From Roseburia_C sp031555935 (GTDB lineage: Bacteria; Bacillota; Clostridia; Lachnospirales; Lachnospiraceae): DNA of 64,000 bases. This document shows, piece after piece, positions 33,876 through 44,000 of this stretch; positions within the stretch are counted from its first letter, which is position 1; the number at the start of each line of letters is the position of its first letter. A program made the translations under genes and the position numbers. The DNA lies in the NCBI GenBank assembly GCA_031555935.1, contig JAVBTX010000028.1:1-64000 (forward strand). The letters run 5' to 3'. The notes beneath the pieces were generated by a model, which searched no databases, had not been told where the DNA came from, and saw nothing but the letters and a program-made list of their open reading frames with translations.

Positions 33876-36518
33876 TTGAACACACAACAATATCGTTTAT
33901 TTAAATTGCCGCTTAAGGAGCTGATTAAGCATTCCTTTTGCATTGACATGACCGTCGAAGAAGGCATTGCAAATTCTTTTTTAGTCGAGCAGGCAGACTC
34001 ACTGATTTTTGACCAGATTCAGCGTCTTAGGGGATATTCTTCCCAGCTAATGACAGAAATTATTTTAGTGGAGGCCAAAAAAAATCCTCGTACAGAAGCT
34101 GAATTGAAACATATCTTAGCTGAGGGCTTTCACTTCAATGGAAATAAATATATCCGTTTTGGAAAATCGGCTTCCCAAGCCAAGGCTGGTATTACCGCCT
34201 TTGTTTTAGCTGATATTTTTGATGAACTGTATCAGATTACTCAAATGGATATCCCTGTTACAGAGTGTGTCATATCAAAATACGAGGCCCAAAGATGCCT
34301 GTCTTTTAGTTCCTGCACCATTGTCAAAAACTATTTCCCACGAATTGTAATTATTGGCGAATATGAAAAAACAATCCGTGAACAGTTTATTCGCCATGTC
34401 GTTCCCGAAGAGCGGGAATTTACGGATGAGCAAACCGGTGAAACCAAAAAATACAATGCTCGCATTATTAAAGAAGGAATGCATGATATTCAGCTCTCAC
34501 CATTTGATGGCTGCGGATGCCACGAGGCAGAATTTATGGTAAATACCTCGGCGGCACTTGGGCTTAGCTATCATGCGATTGGAAATCAGATTCGCCTGCC
34601 GTTTATGAAGGGCTATTCTGTTTATGTGCCATTTCGCAAGATTTTAAAGGAATGGGGCTACGACACAATTACAGATATTTACGGTGTGGAACATCATGTT
34701 GACGAGATTGACTGTATCTGGAATACGACAATGTTCAAAGGTCATTCATTGTTCACGCAGGCCTATGGCAATCAGGCGTGGAAGAACTATCTAGAAACCA
34801 TCAGGAAATATGATTTCAAATTGGGTATCAGCAAATATAGTCATCACGTCAATAACCTGCCCCGCAAAACGCGGATGAATTTTCAATATCTGCAATGTCT
34901 TGATTTATGGAATCCAAACTATATTTCCTGGTTTGAGCAGCCCGCCCGGGATAACTATGACATTCTAGCTGCCGGGAATCGGGGTAAAATCATTGACATT
35001 GCAAGGTATACCACCGACTTATTTGAGCGGATTGTGAAGGGGGATAAGTTTTACACTTACAAATTCTTAGGCATCAATGACACCGCTAACTATCATGCCG
35101 ATAACAAATTTGTTGAAGCAGTGTTAATCAATGATGCCATGCTGAAGGACCCTGCCGTAAAACAATTTATCTACCGCAAACTGAATAAGTTTATCAACGA
35201 TGCCAAGGTTGGAAAAATCTATGCCGATGGTTTTTATCATACGATTGTCGGCGATATGATTGGTTATTTGGAATTTGCCGTAGGGCTTAATCCGGTTGGT
35301 TGTTTGCAGCCGCAGCAATTCTTTTGCCAAACTATGGATGAGGGTGAAGCTCTCTCCTTTCGCTCCCCGCTGGTGTGCCCTTCCGAGGTAAATAAAATAA
35401 GTATTGTCACAAATGAAATCACCAATCAATGGTTTTCCTACTTTAAGGACCAGGACGTAGTTATGTTCAATATGTATGACATTTCTGCCCCACAGCAGGG
35501 TGGTGCTGACTTCGATGGTGACATCGTACTGTTATGCAATGAAAAAACAATTGTAAATTCCAAGATTGATAAGCCCATTATTATTGACATTGACGATAAA
35601 GCCACCGCGATGTCCAAAGCATATACGAAAGAAAATCTGATTGAATATGAAATGATGACCAGAGACAGCCGCATCGGTGAAATTACAAATGCTGCTACCA
35701 GTATTGAAAATAAATACACTGCCAATCCTGACATACAAAAGTTGTATTCAGACTACGCTTCTCTGCTGCGCATTTTCCAAGGAAAAGAAATTGATTTTCT
35801 AAAGACCGGCCTAAGGTGGCAAATGAACTCCGGGCTGCGGGGACATTTGAAAAAACTGCCTTATTTCCTGCTCTATAATTATCCCAAAAAATTAGAAGCC
35901 TATCATAAAATTATGAATTACAATAAAAAATGTACGGATAATGAGAAAAAAATGGAATCAAATGTTTTTCGCTCGCCTTCACCAATGAATGAGTTGTGCG
36001 AATATATCTGCGCTTGGGAAAAGAAACAAATTCTATGGGATAAATCTTATCAAGATACCCGCCCGCTGATTTTAAATCATGCACTAACATTCAGTGACCC
36101 AAAGATTCTTCGTACTGTCAAGCATTTGGCCCGCATGTATTTTATGGATTTCAAACAATTATTGTCTGAAAATGACACCGCAAATCATCCCGAAAGTTTC
36201 CAGCTCTATTTAGCCCATTTAAATCGGGCTTACCGGGAACAGCTATATGAAGCGACCGGCATCAGCGATGAAGAACTGCTTGCCAATTACGTTATCAATG
36301 CCTCTTATTCTAGTACCAGCATTAGTAAATTCATGGCCTGGAATATGTTTGGCGACTATCTGATTCAAAACCTCAAAGCCAATTCCGGCACTGCTCCCAA
36401 AGTAAAAATTGAAGAAGCAACCCAAAATACAGACAACACCTATGAATATTTAGGAAAATATTATTATTTTGAATCAGAATCACTTTACACCGAGCCTGAA
36501 AGGGGGATTTACGCATGA
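33876..36518 (+). CDS. Single-chain DPBB RNA polymerase, YonO-like
   Basis: About 880 residues. The decisive motif is QQGGADFDGDIVLL near residue 547: the DxDGD metal-binding loop shared by multi-subunit RNA polymerase beta', eukaryotic QDE-1-type RdRPs and the phage SPbeta YonO polymerase. YonO is a 905-residue single-chain DNA-dependent RNA polymerase that transcribes SPbeta late genes (established). Length, the single DFDGD motif in the middle and the phage context all fit that family. Weak similarity elsewhere is normal for it. TTG at 33876 is chosen because GGAGGA lies 6 bases before it, while the ATG two codons earlier touches the RBS. It precedes a 19-kb tail operon on the same strand, so it is the likely late-gene polymerase. 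It overlaps the next gene by ATGA. Confidence 0.85.
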   Translation: MNTQQYRLFKLPLKELIKHSFCIDMTVEEGIANSFLVEQADSLIFDQIQRLRGYSSQLMTEIILVEAKKNPRTEAELKHILAEGFHFNGNKYIRFGKSASQAKAGITAFVLADIFDELYQITQMDIPVTECVISKYEAQRCLSFSSCTIVKNYFPRIVIIGEYEKTIREQFIRHVVPEEREFTDEQTGETKKYNARIIKEGMHDIQLSPFDGCGCHEAEFMVNTSAALGLSYHAIGNQIRLPFMKGYSVYVPFRKILKEWGYDTITDIYGVEHHVDEIDCIWNTTMFKGHSLFTQAYGNQAWKNYLETIRKYDFKLGISKYSHHVNNLPRKTRMNFQYLQCLDLWNPNYISWFEQPARDNYDILAAGNRGKIIDIARYTTDLFERIVKGDKFYTYKFLGINDTANYHADNKFVEAVLINDAMLKDPAVKQFIYRKLNKFINDAKVGKIYADGFYHTIVGDMIGYLEFAVGLNPVGCLQPQQFFCQTMDEGEALSFRSPLVCPSEVNKISIVTNEITNQWFSYFKDQDVVMFNMYDISAPQQGGADFDGDIVLLCNEKTIVNSKIDKPIIIDIDDKATAMSKAYTKENLIEYEMMTRDSRIGEITNAATSIENKYTANPDIQKLYSDYASLLRIFQGKEIDFLKTGLRWQMNSGLRGHLKKLPYFLLYNYPKKLEAYHKIMNYNKKCTDNEKKMESNVFRSPSPMNELCEYICAWEKKQILWDKSYQDTRPLILNHALTFSDPKILRTVKHLARMYFMDFKQLLSENDTANHPESFQLYLAHLNRAYREQLYEATGISDEELLANYVINASYSSTSISKFMAWNMFGDYLIQNLKANSGTAPKVKIEEATQNTDNTYEYLGKYYYFESESLYTEPERGIYA

Positions 36519-37498
36519 TCAATGATATGACATATCTTTCTGAAATCGTAGAAGATTACAAAGAATCCTCTACGCCGGAAGAAAAGGAATTCATCTTCCA
36601 AAATTTCTGCGAACAGATTTGGCGTTGCCGCAACAAACGGCGGGTTTATCCAAAAACAATCCACTACCGCGTCGACAAAAAAATCAAGGATACCGACGTT
36701 GGTCCTATGTTTGAAACTTATGCCCGCATCGAATATTTATCCTACAAAGCATTTTCTAGCCAAAAAGACTGGTGCAGCTTAATCCGTCAAAAAGTCAACA
36801 ATCTATATAGCATTCATTTTGACAAAAGCATTATTCACGATAAAGAATATCTAAATCTCCTCTTGACCCCACGCCGCCTCTACTATGAATATCTTCATGG
36901 CAGTAACGATTCTGCGGTGCATCTGATGAATCAAATCCAAGCTTCTCTCGCCGCTGCGGAGACACTCAAGGAAACACTATCTGGCCGGAAGCTCTCCCTG
37001 ACATGGAACGATTACAAAATTGTGGTGGAAACGTATTTCCGAAAATGCTTTGAAAACTGTCTTGCTCCAAGCGATTCCAATCCATTTGGCATGATGGATG
37101 AAGACAATTACTATATTAAATATTTTTGCAAAAGTCTCTGTGGCTATGTCCGAAATTATAAATATGAGGTATCGGGACTTTATGTGCCCAACCATAACAA
37201 TACGAACTATCACACCAAATCCTGCACTTCCTGCGGAAAACTCTATCTGGTAAAATCTCCCAATCAACGCCGCTGTCCGGCCTGCCGCCAGCAAGTCCGC
37301 TACTATTCTCCTGCCTGCAGCAAAACCAAAACCTGCATTGACTGTAACACCACCTTTGAAGTCAGCAGCAAAAATAATCAAAGCTGCCGCTGCCCAGCCT
37401 GCAAAAAGATTTATCAAAAAGAACGTGACCGCTTACGCAAACAGTTGTACCGCAGCCATGCCAAATGCAGCAGTGTCCCATCAGCAATTTCAATTTAA
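36515..37498 (+). CDS. Zinc-finger protein coupled to the RNA polymerase
   Basis: 327 residues. The helical N-terminal 230 residues show no known family. The C-terminal 100 carry two tandem zinc ribbons (CTSCGKLY...CPACRQQ and CIDCNTTF...CPACKKIY) and a basic tail (ERDRLRKQLYRSHAK). The start overlaps the polymerase stop by ATGA, so the two are made together. A sigma-like, promoter-recognition or elongation partner of the polymerase is a reasonable inference, not shown. A strong terminator follows. Confidence 0.65.
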   Translation: MINDMTYLSEIVEDYKESSTPEEKEFIFQNFCEQIWRCRNKRRVYPKTIHYRVDKKIKDTDVGPMFETYARIEYLSYKAFSSQKDWCSLIRQKVNNLYSIHFDKSIIHDKEYLNLLLTPRRLYYEYLHGSNDSAVHLMNQIQASLAAAETLKETLSGRKLSLTWNDYKIVVETYFRKCFENCLAPSDSNPFGMMDEDNYYIKYFCKSLCGYVRNYKYEVSGLYVPNHNNTNYHTKSCTSCGKLYLVKSPNQRRCPACRQQVRYYSPACSKTKTCIDCNTTFEVSSKNNQSCRCPACKKIYQKERDRLRKQLYRSHAKCSSVPSAISI

Positions 37499-37500
37499 GA

Positions 37501-37543
37501 AAATGCGGCAAGCCTTACCACTTCCCGCCTGCCGCATTTTTTT
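37501..37543 (+). terminator. Intrinsic terminator after the zinc-finger gene
   Basis: AAATGCGGCA pairs with TGCCGCATTT, followed by a T-run. It separates the polymerase pair from the tail genes. Confidence 0.88.
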
Positions 37544-37588
37544 ATCCTTTATATACTTTTGTGAAAGATATCAACAAACAACTGTGAG

Positions 37589-38383
37589 GTGAGAACAATA
37601 GAAACTCTTGATTTATTTCAATTTGACGAACTGTCTCTGTTCTTGGGATTTGATTACCAAATCAATTCCAAAATTACGATTCACCAACCTACGATAAAAG
37701 AAATCGTCGCCTTTGGTGAAGCCAGTTACTATCAGATGGTGCAAAGACTTTGCCTGACTCCTTCCGATATGAAATCCGAATTGGATTCGATTGGAAAAGA
37801 CTGGGAGAAGGTTAGCGATTTTGAGCTTTTTATGATGATGGTTCAAGATTTACCTAAAGCCAAAACAGCAATTCTATTTGGCAGCCAGATGGACTTTTCC
37901 AAAATGCAGCAGTTTCGAAACATGCAAAACGGTGAAATTTGCTTATGTGAGGTCAACGAAATGACCCAGCCAATCAAAAATGGCATTGTTATCGACAAAC
38001 TGATTTACGAAAAAATTGCTTCGTATATTCGCCGAATTCACGGTTTCAAAAAGCATACGGACATCGCCGCCAACAAATATACCCATAAATATTTAGTTGA
38101 CGAGGACCGTCAGAAAAAGAAACGTCTGCAAACGAATCATGAGGAACATCACTCGCTCCTGCTTCCACTCATCATTACCTTAGTCAACACCGAGGAGTTT
38201 AAATACAATTCCAAAACCATTCAGGATATCGGTATCTATGAACTTACCGCTTCGATGATGCAGATACAGAACAAAAAATCATCCTTAGCATTACTGCAAG
38301 GAAGTTATTCTGGCATGATTGATACCTCAAAGATTGACAAAAAACATTTCAACTGGATATTCCAGGAATCAAATGATAATTAA
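37589..38383 (+). CDS. Tail assembly chaperone candidate (right tail)
   Basis: 264 residues, GTG start. The first half has the pattern of phage tail chaperone-like proteins (HQPTIKEIVAFGEASYYQMVQR, abridged: PTIKEIVAFGE then LTPSDMKSELDSIG and FELFMMM). The C-terminal half is helical and basic. It precedes the tube candidate and ends in a terminator hairpin. The RBS (CTGTGAGGTGAG) is close to or overlaps the GTG, so the exact start is unsure. Confidence 0.55.
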   Translation: MRTIETLDLFQFDELSLFLGFDYQINSKITIHQPTIKEIVAFGEASYYQMVQRLCLTPSDMKSELDSIGKDWEKVSDFELFMMMVQDLPKAKTAILFGSQMDFSKMQQFRNMQNGEICLCEVNEMTQPIKNGIVIDKLIYEKIASYIRRIHGFKKHTDIAANKYTHKYLVDEDRQKKKRLQTNHEEHHSLLLPLIITLVNTEEFKYNSKTIQDIGIYELTASMMQIQNKKSSLALLQGSYSGMIDTSKIDKKHFNWIFQESNDN

Positions 38384-38410
38384 GCGTTCTTAAATCATAG
38401 ACGCTTTTTT
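38382..38410 (+). terminator. Intrinsic terminator after the chaperone candidate
   Basis: AAGCGT pairs with ACGCTT (extended by TCT/AGA), followed by a T-run. It starts at the stop codon. Confidence 0.75.
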
Positions 38411-38456
38411 ATATAAAACAATATCTTTATTTCAAATACAAGGAGGAAATACAACA

Positions 38457-39260
38457 ATGAAAAAAAAACAACTTATTATGGACAACTGCTTAAGATTGAC
38501 AGCATTCCCAAAGGCTGGCGGCCCTGCTGCTTTTATGCTGACCGACGTGGAGGACTTCCAGACAACTGTCGAAATCGCTAACGAGAAAGAAATTACAAAT
38601 CATAACGGCACTACTGTTGCGATGTTAGAAAGCGGCAAGAAGGCTACTATTTCTGGTAATGCTTCTTTTATCAACTTTGGATTGATGGCTGCACAGACTG
38701 GTTCTGCTCTTAAAAAGGCAATTACCGTACCAACGTATGAAGCAATTGAAGTTGCCGAGGATGGAACAATTACCCTATCAAATACCCCAGTTGGTACTGT
38801 TGGCAATGAGATTGGTTTCATCTACGTTTTAAACGAAGACGGAACTTTAGGAATGTCATATGCACAGGCCGATGAAGCTTCTACAGAATCTGGTGATGGA
38901 AATAATACACCAAAGTTTACCTTAGACGGAAAGAAAATCACCCTTCCTTCCAGTGTAACATCTGGAACCATCGGTGTCTTCTATGATTTTGAAAGCTCAA
39001 AAGCATCCTACTTAGAGAACAACGAAGGTGAGTACGGCGGCGTTTACATTATCAAAGCAGATATCTTATGCCGCGACATCTGCAACACCGACGTAAAGAC
39101 AATCGTTACTGTTGAAAGTAAAAATGCCAAATTATCTTCTGCTTACGATCTGACTTGGAACAGCGAAAGCAAGCACCCATTCAGCTTCAAAGTAAATGCT
39201 GACTATTGCGACTCCAAGAAGAACTTACTGACAACCTACATTCTCGAAGACGAAGAATAA
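38457..39260 (+). CDS. Major tail tube protein candidate (right tail)
   Basis: 267 residues, strong RBS (AAGGAGG). It is beta-rich with a central Gly/Ser/Asp-rich insertion. The phrase LTDVEDFQTTVEIANEKEI and the later KHPFSFKVNADYCDSKKN are what I would expect of a tube protein. It is unrelated in sequence to the left cluster's 154-residue tube. A terminator after it would favour high relative expression of this single gene, as expected for a major structural protein. Confidence 0.6.
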   Translation: MKKKQLIMDNCLRLTAFPKAGGPAAFMLTDVEDFQTTVEIANEKEITNHNGTTVAMLESGKKATISGNASFINFGLMAAQTGSALKKAITVPTYEAIEVAEDGTITLSNTPVGTVGNEIGFIYVLNEDGTLGMSYAQADEASTESGDGNNTPKFTLDGKKITLPSSVTSGTIGVFYDFESSKASYLENNEGEYGGVYIIKADILCRDICNTDVKTIVTVESKNAKLSSAYDLTWNSESKHPFSFKVNADYCDSKKNLLTTYILEDEE

Positions 39261-39265
39261 AATTC

Positions 39266-39299
39266 AAGAGCTTGTGGCTTCAATGCCATAAGCTTTTTT
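39266..39299 (+). terminator. Intrinsic terminator after the tube gene
   Basis: AGCTTGTGGC pairs with GCCATAAGCT (one G-T pair), followed by six T. Confidence 0.85.
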
Positions 39300-39341
39300 C
39301 TCCTGATTTGGGAACCCCCACATTATATATGAGGAATATCT

Positions 39342-39638
39342 ATGGATACAAACAGAACCCCAAATCATATTTGCAAATGCTGCGGTCAGGCATATTATTC
39401 CTGTGAGTCTTGTGAAAAACGTCACTCATGGAAGGCGGTATGTGACTCTGAAAGTCACTATAAAATTTATTCCGCCATTGTTTTGACTGACCGCGGCATT
39501 TATTCCAAGGCGCAGGCAAAAGAATTTCTGGCCACCTGCGACTTATCGGATTTAAATACTTATAAGGCTTCAATCAAGCAAAAAATTATTAGCATTATGA
39601 ATCGCACTGATGATTTCAAGGAGGAGCAAACCATATGA
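39342..39638 (+). CDS. Small Cys-rich protein
   Basis: 98 residues with an N-terminal CKCCGQAYYSCESCEKRHSW zinc-site candidate and a helical C-terminal half. Its stop overlaps the next start. No family is recognised. Tail-assembly frameshift products and regulators are both possible in this position. Confidence 0.55.
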   Translation: MDTNRTPNHICKCCGQAYYSCESCEKRHSWKAVCDSESHYKIYSAIVLTDRGIYSKAQAKEFLATCDLSDLNTYKASIKQKIISIMNRTDDFKEEQTI

Positions 39639-39871
39639 ACTATAGAAGTAAAGTTACCCAGAAAGAATACCATCTAAAGGATGTTTTCTTTGTTGCAAGC
39701 TGGAAACAGTTTGTACTTTATATGGCACTTGGCGCCGAAAAGGACTTGGCAGATATTTACTATGACTCTGGCAAGCAGCGAAACCGCATGACATTTGTAT
39801 TTTTCAAGACACCACGCACGCGTGAATTGTACCAGAAATGGAACAACCACGAACTAGTGGAGCCAAAATAA
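39635..39871 (+). CDS. DUF5659-like small protein
   Basis: 78 residues: KDVFFVASWKQFVLYMALGAEK, then KQRNRMTFVFFKTPRTRELYQKWNN (each quoted in part). The pattern of a location-defining loop followed by FVF-x-KT fits DUF5659 as I recall it, which is common in Firmicutes phages and of unknown function. It overlaps the previous gene by ATGA. AAGGAGG precedes the ATG. Confidence 0.5.
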   Translation: MNYRSKVTQKEYHLKDVFFVASWKQFVLYMALGAEKDLADIYYDSGKQRNRMTFVFFKTPRTRELYQKWNNHELVEPK

Positions 39872-39949
39872 TATATTTTTCAAACAATTTGCACAATTAG
39901 CTTGTAATTTCATACACAAATAACTAAAATAGTACGTGATATATTGTTA

Positions 39950-39968
39950 TCGACAAAATTCGACAAAC
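39950..39968. repeat. Two TCGACAAA direct repeats one helical turn apart
   Basis: Two TCGACAAA repeats begin about 10 bases apart in the 189-base gap before the HTH gene. It is a candidate operator for that regulator. The rest of the gap is AT-rich without a clear consensus promoter. Confidence 0.4.
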
Positions 39969-40060
39969 ATTTATTATATCATTTACAGAAGTTCACATGG
40001 GAATTAAAAAATACGATAAGCTTAAACAAGATAAAATAATATATCAAATGAGGTGTTGTA

Positions 40061-40255
40061 GTGAGAACTCGATTACAGCAGATACGATGGCAAAAAGACA
40101 TCTCCACTGCGCAACTATCAATTAAATCCGGTGTTTCCAAATCCGAAATAACAAAAATTGAAAATGGTTATGTTGCAACTGTCTTGTTAGATACAGCATA
40201 TCGCTTGGCGAAAGCACTGGACGTTGAAATATTTTATCTATTTATTATGGAATAA
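40061..40255 (+). CDS. Cro/C1-type (XRE) HTH regulator
   Basis: 64 residues, GTG start, a lone helix-turn-helix domain (LQQIRWQKDISTAQLSIKSG, VSKSEITKIENGYV, LDTAYRLAKALDVEIFYLF). DNA-binding repressor or activator. It lies inside the tail operon with its own upstream gap, so it may fine-tune the second half of the operon. Confidence 0.85.
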   Translation: MRTRLQQIRWQKDISTAQLSIKSGVSKSEITKIENGYVATVLLDTAYRLAKALDVEIFYLFIME

Positions 40256-40284
40256 CACAAATACATAAGGAGGGGGAGAGATTT

Positions 40285-40458
40285 ATGATAAATGCAGTTG
40301 GATTTAAGCTGGTGTGTATTGACGATTCAGATCCAATGGAATATCAGGTACTGGATGACATCAACAAAAAAAACATGTATGAAGTTTATCAGTATGTAGA
40401 AGACAATGCCGAACGGTATCCTGCTACATCGAAATTACTGTTACTGCCAATCTATTAA
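40285..40458 (+). CDS. 57-residue protein, unknown
   Basis: 57 codons starting MINAVGFKLVCIDDSDPMEY, acidic, with a strong RBS (AAGGAGGGGG) 9 bases before the ATG. It sits between the HTH gene and a terminator. The fold resembles small phage proteins with a beta-alpha pattern, but no family is recognised. Confidence 0.55.
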   Translation: MINAVGFKLVCIDDSDPMEYQVLDDINKKNMYEVYQYVEDNAERYPATSKLLLLPIY

Positions 40459-40465
40459 AAAAATG

Positions 40466-40495
40466 AAGGACTCATCTGCGGATGGGTTCTTTTTT
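40466..40495 (+). terminator. Intrinsic terminator after the 57-aa gene
   Basis: AAGGACTCATC pairs with GATGGGTTCTT (G-T pairs allowed) around TGCG, followed by T-run. It lies 24 bases before the next gene's RBS region. Confidence 0.75.
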
Positions 40496-40518
40496 AATTA
40501 ATAAGGAGACCTTAAATT

Positions 40519-41040
40519 ATGAATGAAAAAATGAATGAAACAAAAAAGATATCATTTGATTATTTTGTAGAAAGTTATCAGGCTTGTGCTGATGAGAATA
40601 TAAAAGCAGAATATCTAAAAGATAATTTAAAAATAGTTACCACTTATATTCCATTTAATGCAAAAAAAGCCTGTTCCGAGAGCATTTTGCAATCTTCCTG
40701 CGTTACCACTCCTTCTGAAAATCAAATGGACATAAAAATTGATTCCTGTACCAAATACATTTCCTATATTTTTACCCTTATCATGGTGTACACCAATTTA
40801 AACATATCAGATATCGACATCTCCGATGGCTATGACAAGCTGCTGACAACCGGTCTCTCTGGTATCATTATGAATAAAATCCCCCCGAAAGATAAGGAAG
40901 AATTTGATATGGTATTGCAGATGGTGACGGAGGATTTTATCGCCAATCACTGCTCTACCTTTTCTTGCATAAGAACAATTATGAATCAATTATTAAACAG
41001 CATCAACGCAATTGAGAAAACCACAAAAACAAAATCATGA
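40519..41040 (+). CDS. Unknown protein before the long tape measure, chaperone-like position
   Basis: 173 residues, mostly helical (KKISFDYFVESYQACADENI, YISYIFTLIMVYTNLNISDI). It lies immediately before the tape-measure gene, the place of a tail assembly chaperone, but shows no clear family signature. AAGGAG precedes the ATG. Confidence 0.55.
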   Translation: MNEKMNETKKISFDYFVESYQACADENIKAEYLKDNLKIVTTYIPFNAKKACSESILQSSCVTTPSENQMDIKIDSCTKYISYIFTLIMVYTNLNISDIDISDGYDKLLTTGLSGIIMNKIPPKDKEEFDMVLQMVTEDFIANHCSTFSCIRTIMNQLLNSINAIEKTTKTKS

Positions 41041-41074
41041 AACAATAATATAGACGAAAGGAGGAGAAATTCAG

Positions 41075-44000
41075 ATGTCTTCAAAAAACAATGTAAAGGA
41101 CTTAAATATCGCCATCAATAATATGGTTAAAAATATAGATTCTACCATCCAGACATCTTCAAAAATATGGTTGCAATATGCGGAACAAATAACCTCCAGT
41201 CAGCAGATTATTTCAAAAGTCACGCAAGAAACTAACAATCTGACACAAACACTCGCAACATTACAAGCCAACACACAGGCCGATCTTAATACAAGAACAG
41301 CTAGCAACGATGCCATAAATGCCACCGGTAAAATCGCGAGCGAATCTGCAGTTGGTGTCGCCATACTAAACTCTGTTATGGAAGCTGGTATGGGAATGTT
41401 AATCCAATTCCTGGCAAATGGTATTTTCACTGCCATTGATAATTATCTTCATCGCTCCGAGCGGATACAAGAAGCCGCTGAAGCCGCAAGAGATAAAATT
41501 GATGAGCTTAAATCCTCATTTCAAACACTTTCATCATCAGTATCCGGCGTTAAGAATCAATATGCTGAACTTGCTCAAGGTGTGGATCAGATTACTGGTA
41601 AAAATCTTACCCTTTCTGCTGAGGATTATGAAAATTTTTTATCATTAGGAAATCAGTTGGCAGACTTATTTCCTTCTTTAACAAGCCATTTTGATGAGAA
41701 CGGAAATTCCATCCTAAATCTGACTGGCGATATAGACGGAATCGTCGGCTCACTAAATGATTTTGTTGCTGTCCAACAAAAGATAGCAACAAAAGAAATG
41801 CTTGATGAACTGCCAGACATTCATGAGGGTTACATTGATAAGGCAAACAAATATAGTAAGACCACCGATGATTTGGAGCGAAAAAAAAAAGCTGTTGAGC
41901 AAATACCTGACACTTATTCTATTACACCTAACACTTACGACAATAATCAAACAGACATTATCCTTACCTTCGAAGGAGATGAAGAAATAAATTTTGAAGA
42001 TGTAGTAGAGGAATTTAAAGAAAGCTTTTCCCAAAAGGGCACTCCACTTCCTTTAGTTTCTCATGATTTTGACATAGACACTGGTAAGTTTGTCATTAAA
42101 GTTCAAGATGTTACTAACGAACAAATTGCAGCATTTGATAACCTTGACAATACCATCAACGAACATCTGGAAAAAATAAATGATGACATCAGCTATAATA
42201 ATCATATAATGGAAGGTGAAACGGCAAAGTATAATGAATATCTTTCCATATGGTTGGCTGACAATGATCTATATACTAATCAAAGCAGTGATATACAAAG
42301 TGCTATACAGCAACAGCTCTTTCAATCTGATTGGACGGCACTTGCTAAAGCAGATAATGTCAATATCGAGAATTCAGAAGAAACTTATAAATGGCTTGAA
42401 CAAAAATATTTAAAAGGTATTGATAGTTTATCTGATGCAGAAAAATTAAAGTTTTCTGAGTTATTCAATACCGATATATCCGCAGAAGAAAAGGTAAAAT
42501 TAGCCAATGAACTATCATCCGTTTTTGCTGAAAATAACATAAAAATACCATTTGATTTTATTACCGATGAACAAAAATCTGGTTCTACACAGGATACCAT
42601 CAACAAATTTAATGAACGAAACTACGGCAAAGAAAATGGCTTCAAATCTGGAGACGTTGATGGACTAACAGAATTTTTTAAAAATTATTCTATCGATTCC
42701 GAAGCAGAGTATAAAGAGTGGTTAAAAATAACAGAAGGTATTGATTCTGCAACGATGGCAATGGCTGAATACAAAGCCCAAAAAGCAAAAGATAAAAAAG
42801 AACTTACTAATATCGAAAAAATTGCTTCTGTTCACAATTTATCTACTGGTCTAACCCCATTGGCAAATATATATGCCGATGTGGCAAATGGTGGCGATTT
42901 TGACTGGTCATCCATCCTAAACAACGAAGCCTTCATAAATACATTTCAAAGCATGGGTTCTTCCTATACAGATTTCATTGAAACAATCGCAAATTCTCCA
43001 AATGATATTGCCTCTTGCCAATCCGCTTTTGACAATCTAGTAACGTCCTATATTAACAGTTCTGGTATATTAGATAATGTAACAGAAGATACAAAAGCCG
43101 CAACTATTGCCCAATTAGAACAAATGGGCGTATCTAATGCTCTCTCAATTGTAGAAGACACACTTGCCGCGAAAGCAGAGTGCTTGGCATTGCAAAACCA
43201 ATTTGCTTCAGAACAAGGATATGAATTAGCCAATGCAGAACTAAGCGAAGCTATTGGGTTTTTAAATAGTACAAATGCTTCTGATCTAGCCAGACAGGCA
43301 CTTGCACAATATGTACTGCAAAAAATAGCAGCAAATGCAAATACAATCAACACATCAGATGATATCGACAATGTAATCGCCCTTGCAAATGCCGCTGGCG
43401 CCAGTGCTGTTGCTATATCAAAATTAGAATCTGCAAAATCAATTCTTTCCCAATCAAACAGCAGTATCGCACCTCCACAATGGGTTGTTGATAATGCCAA
43501 AGAAACAATTTCCCAAATCGAAAACGGAACCTTCGATTATGGAATAAATGTAATAGATTCAGCTAAATTTAAAGTTCCTTCTAGGAACACTTCTTCTAGT
43601 CCTACAGATACTGCCGCACAAACCAAAACTGAAACAACCCAAACCTTCAACTTCATCGAAACCGCCGTCAAACGCATTGAATCCGCCCTCGACCAAGTAA
43701 AAAGTAAAGCCGAGAACACCTTTCTCAGCCTCAAATCCCGCGCCGACAGCTACAAAAAGGCACTTGAAACCGTTACACAAGAAATCAATTTACAGAATGA
43801 AGCAAAAAATAAATATGAGGAACGTGCGAATTCTGTTGGTCTTGAAGAAGAATGGAAAGTAAAAGTTCAAAACGGAGATGTATCAATTGAAGATGTTAAA
43901 GATGATGGCTTAAAACAACGAATTCAGAATTACCAGACCTGGTATGAAAAATCTCAAGAATGTCTAAAAAAGATTGAGGAATTGGAAAACAATTTGACCC

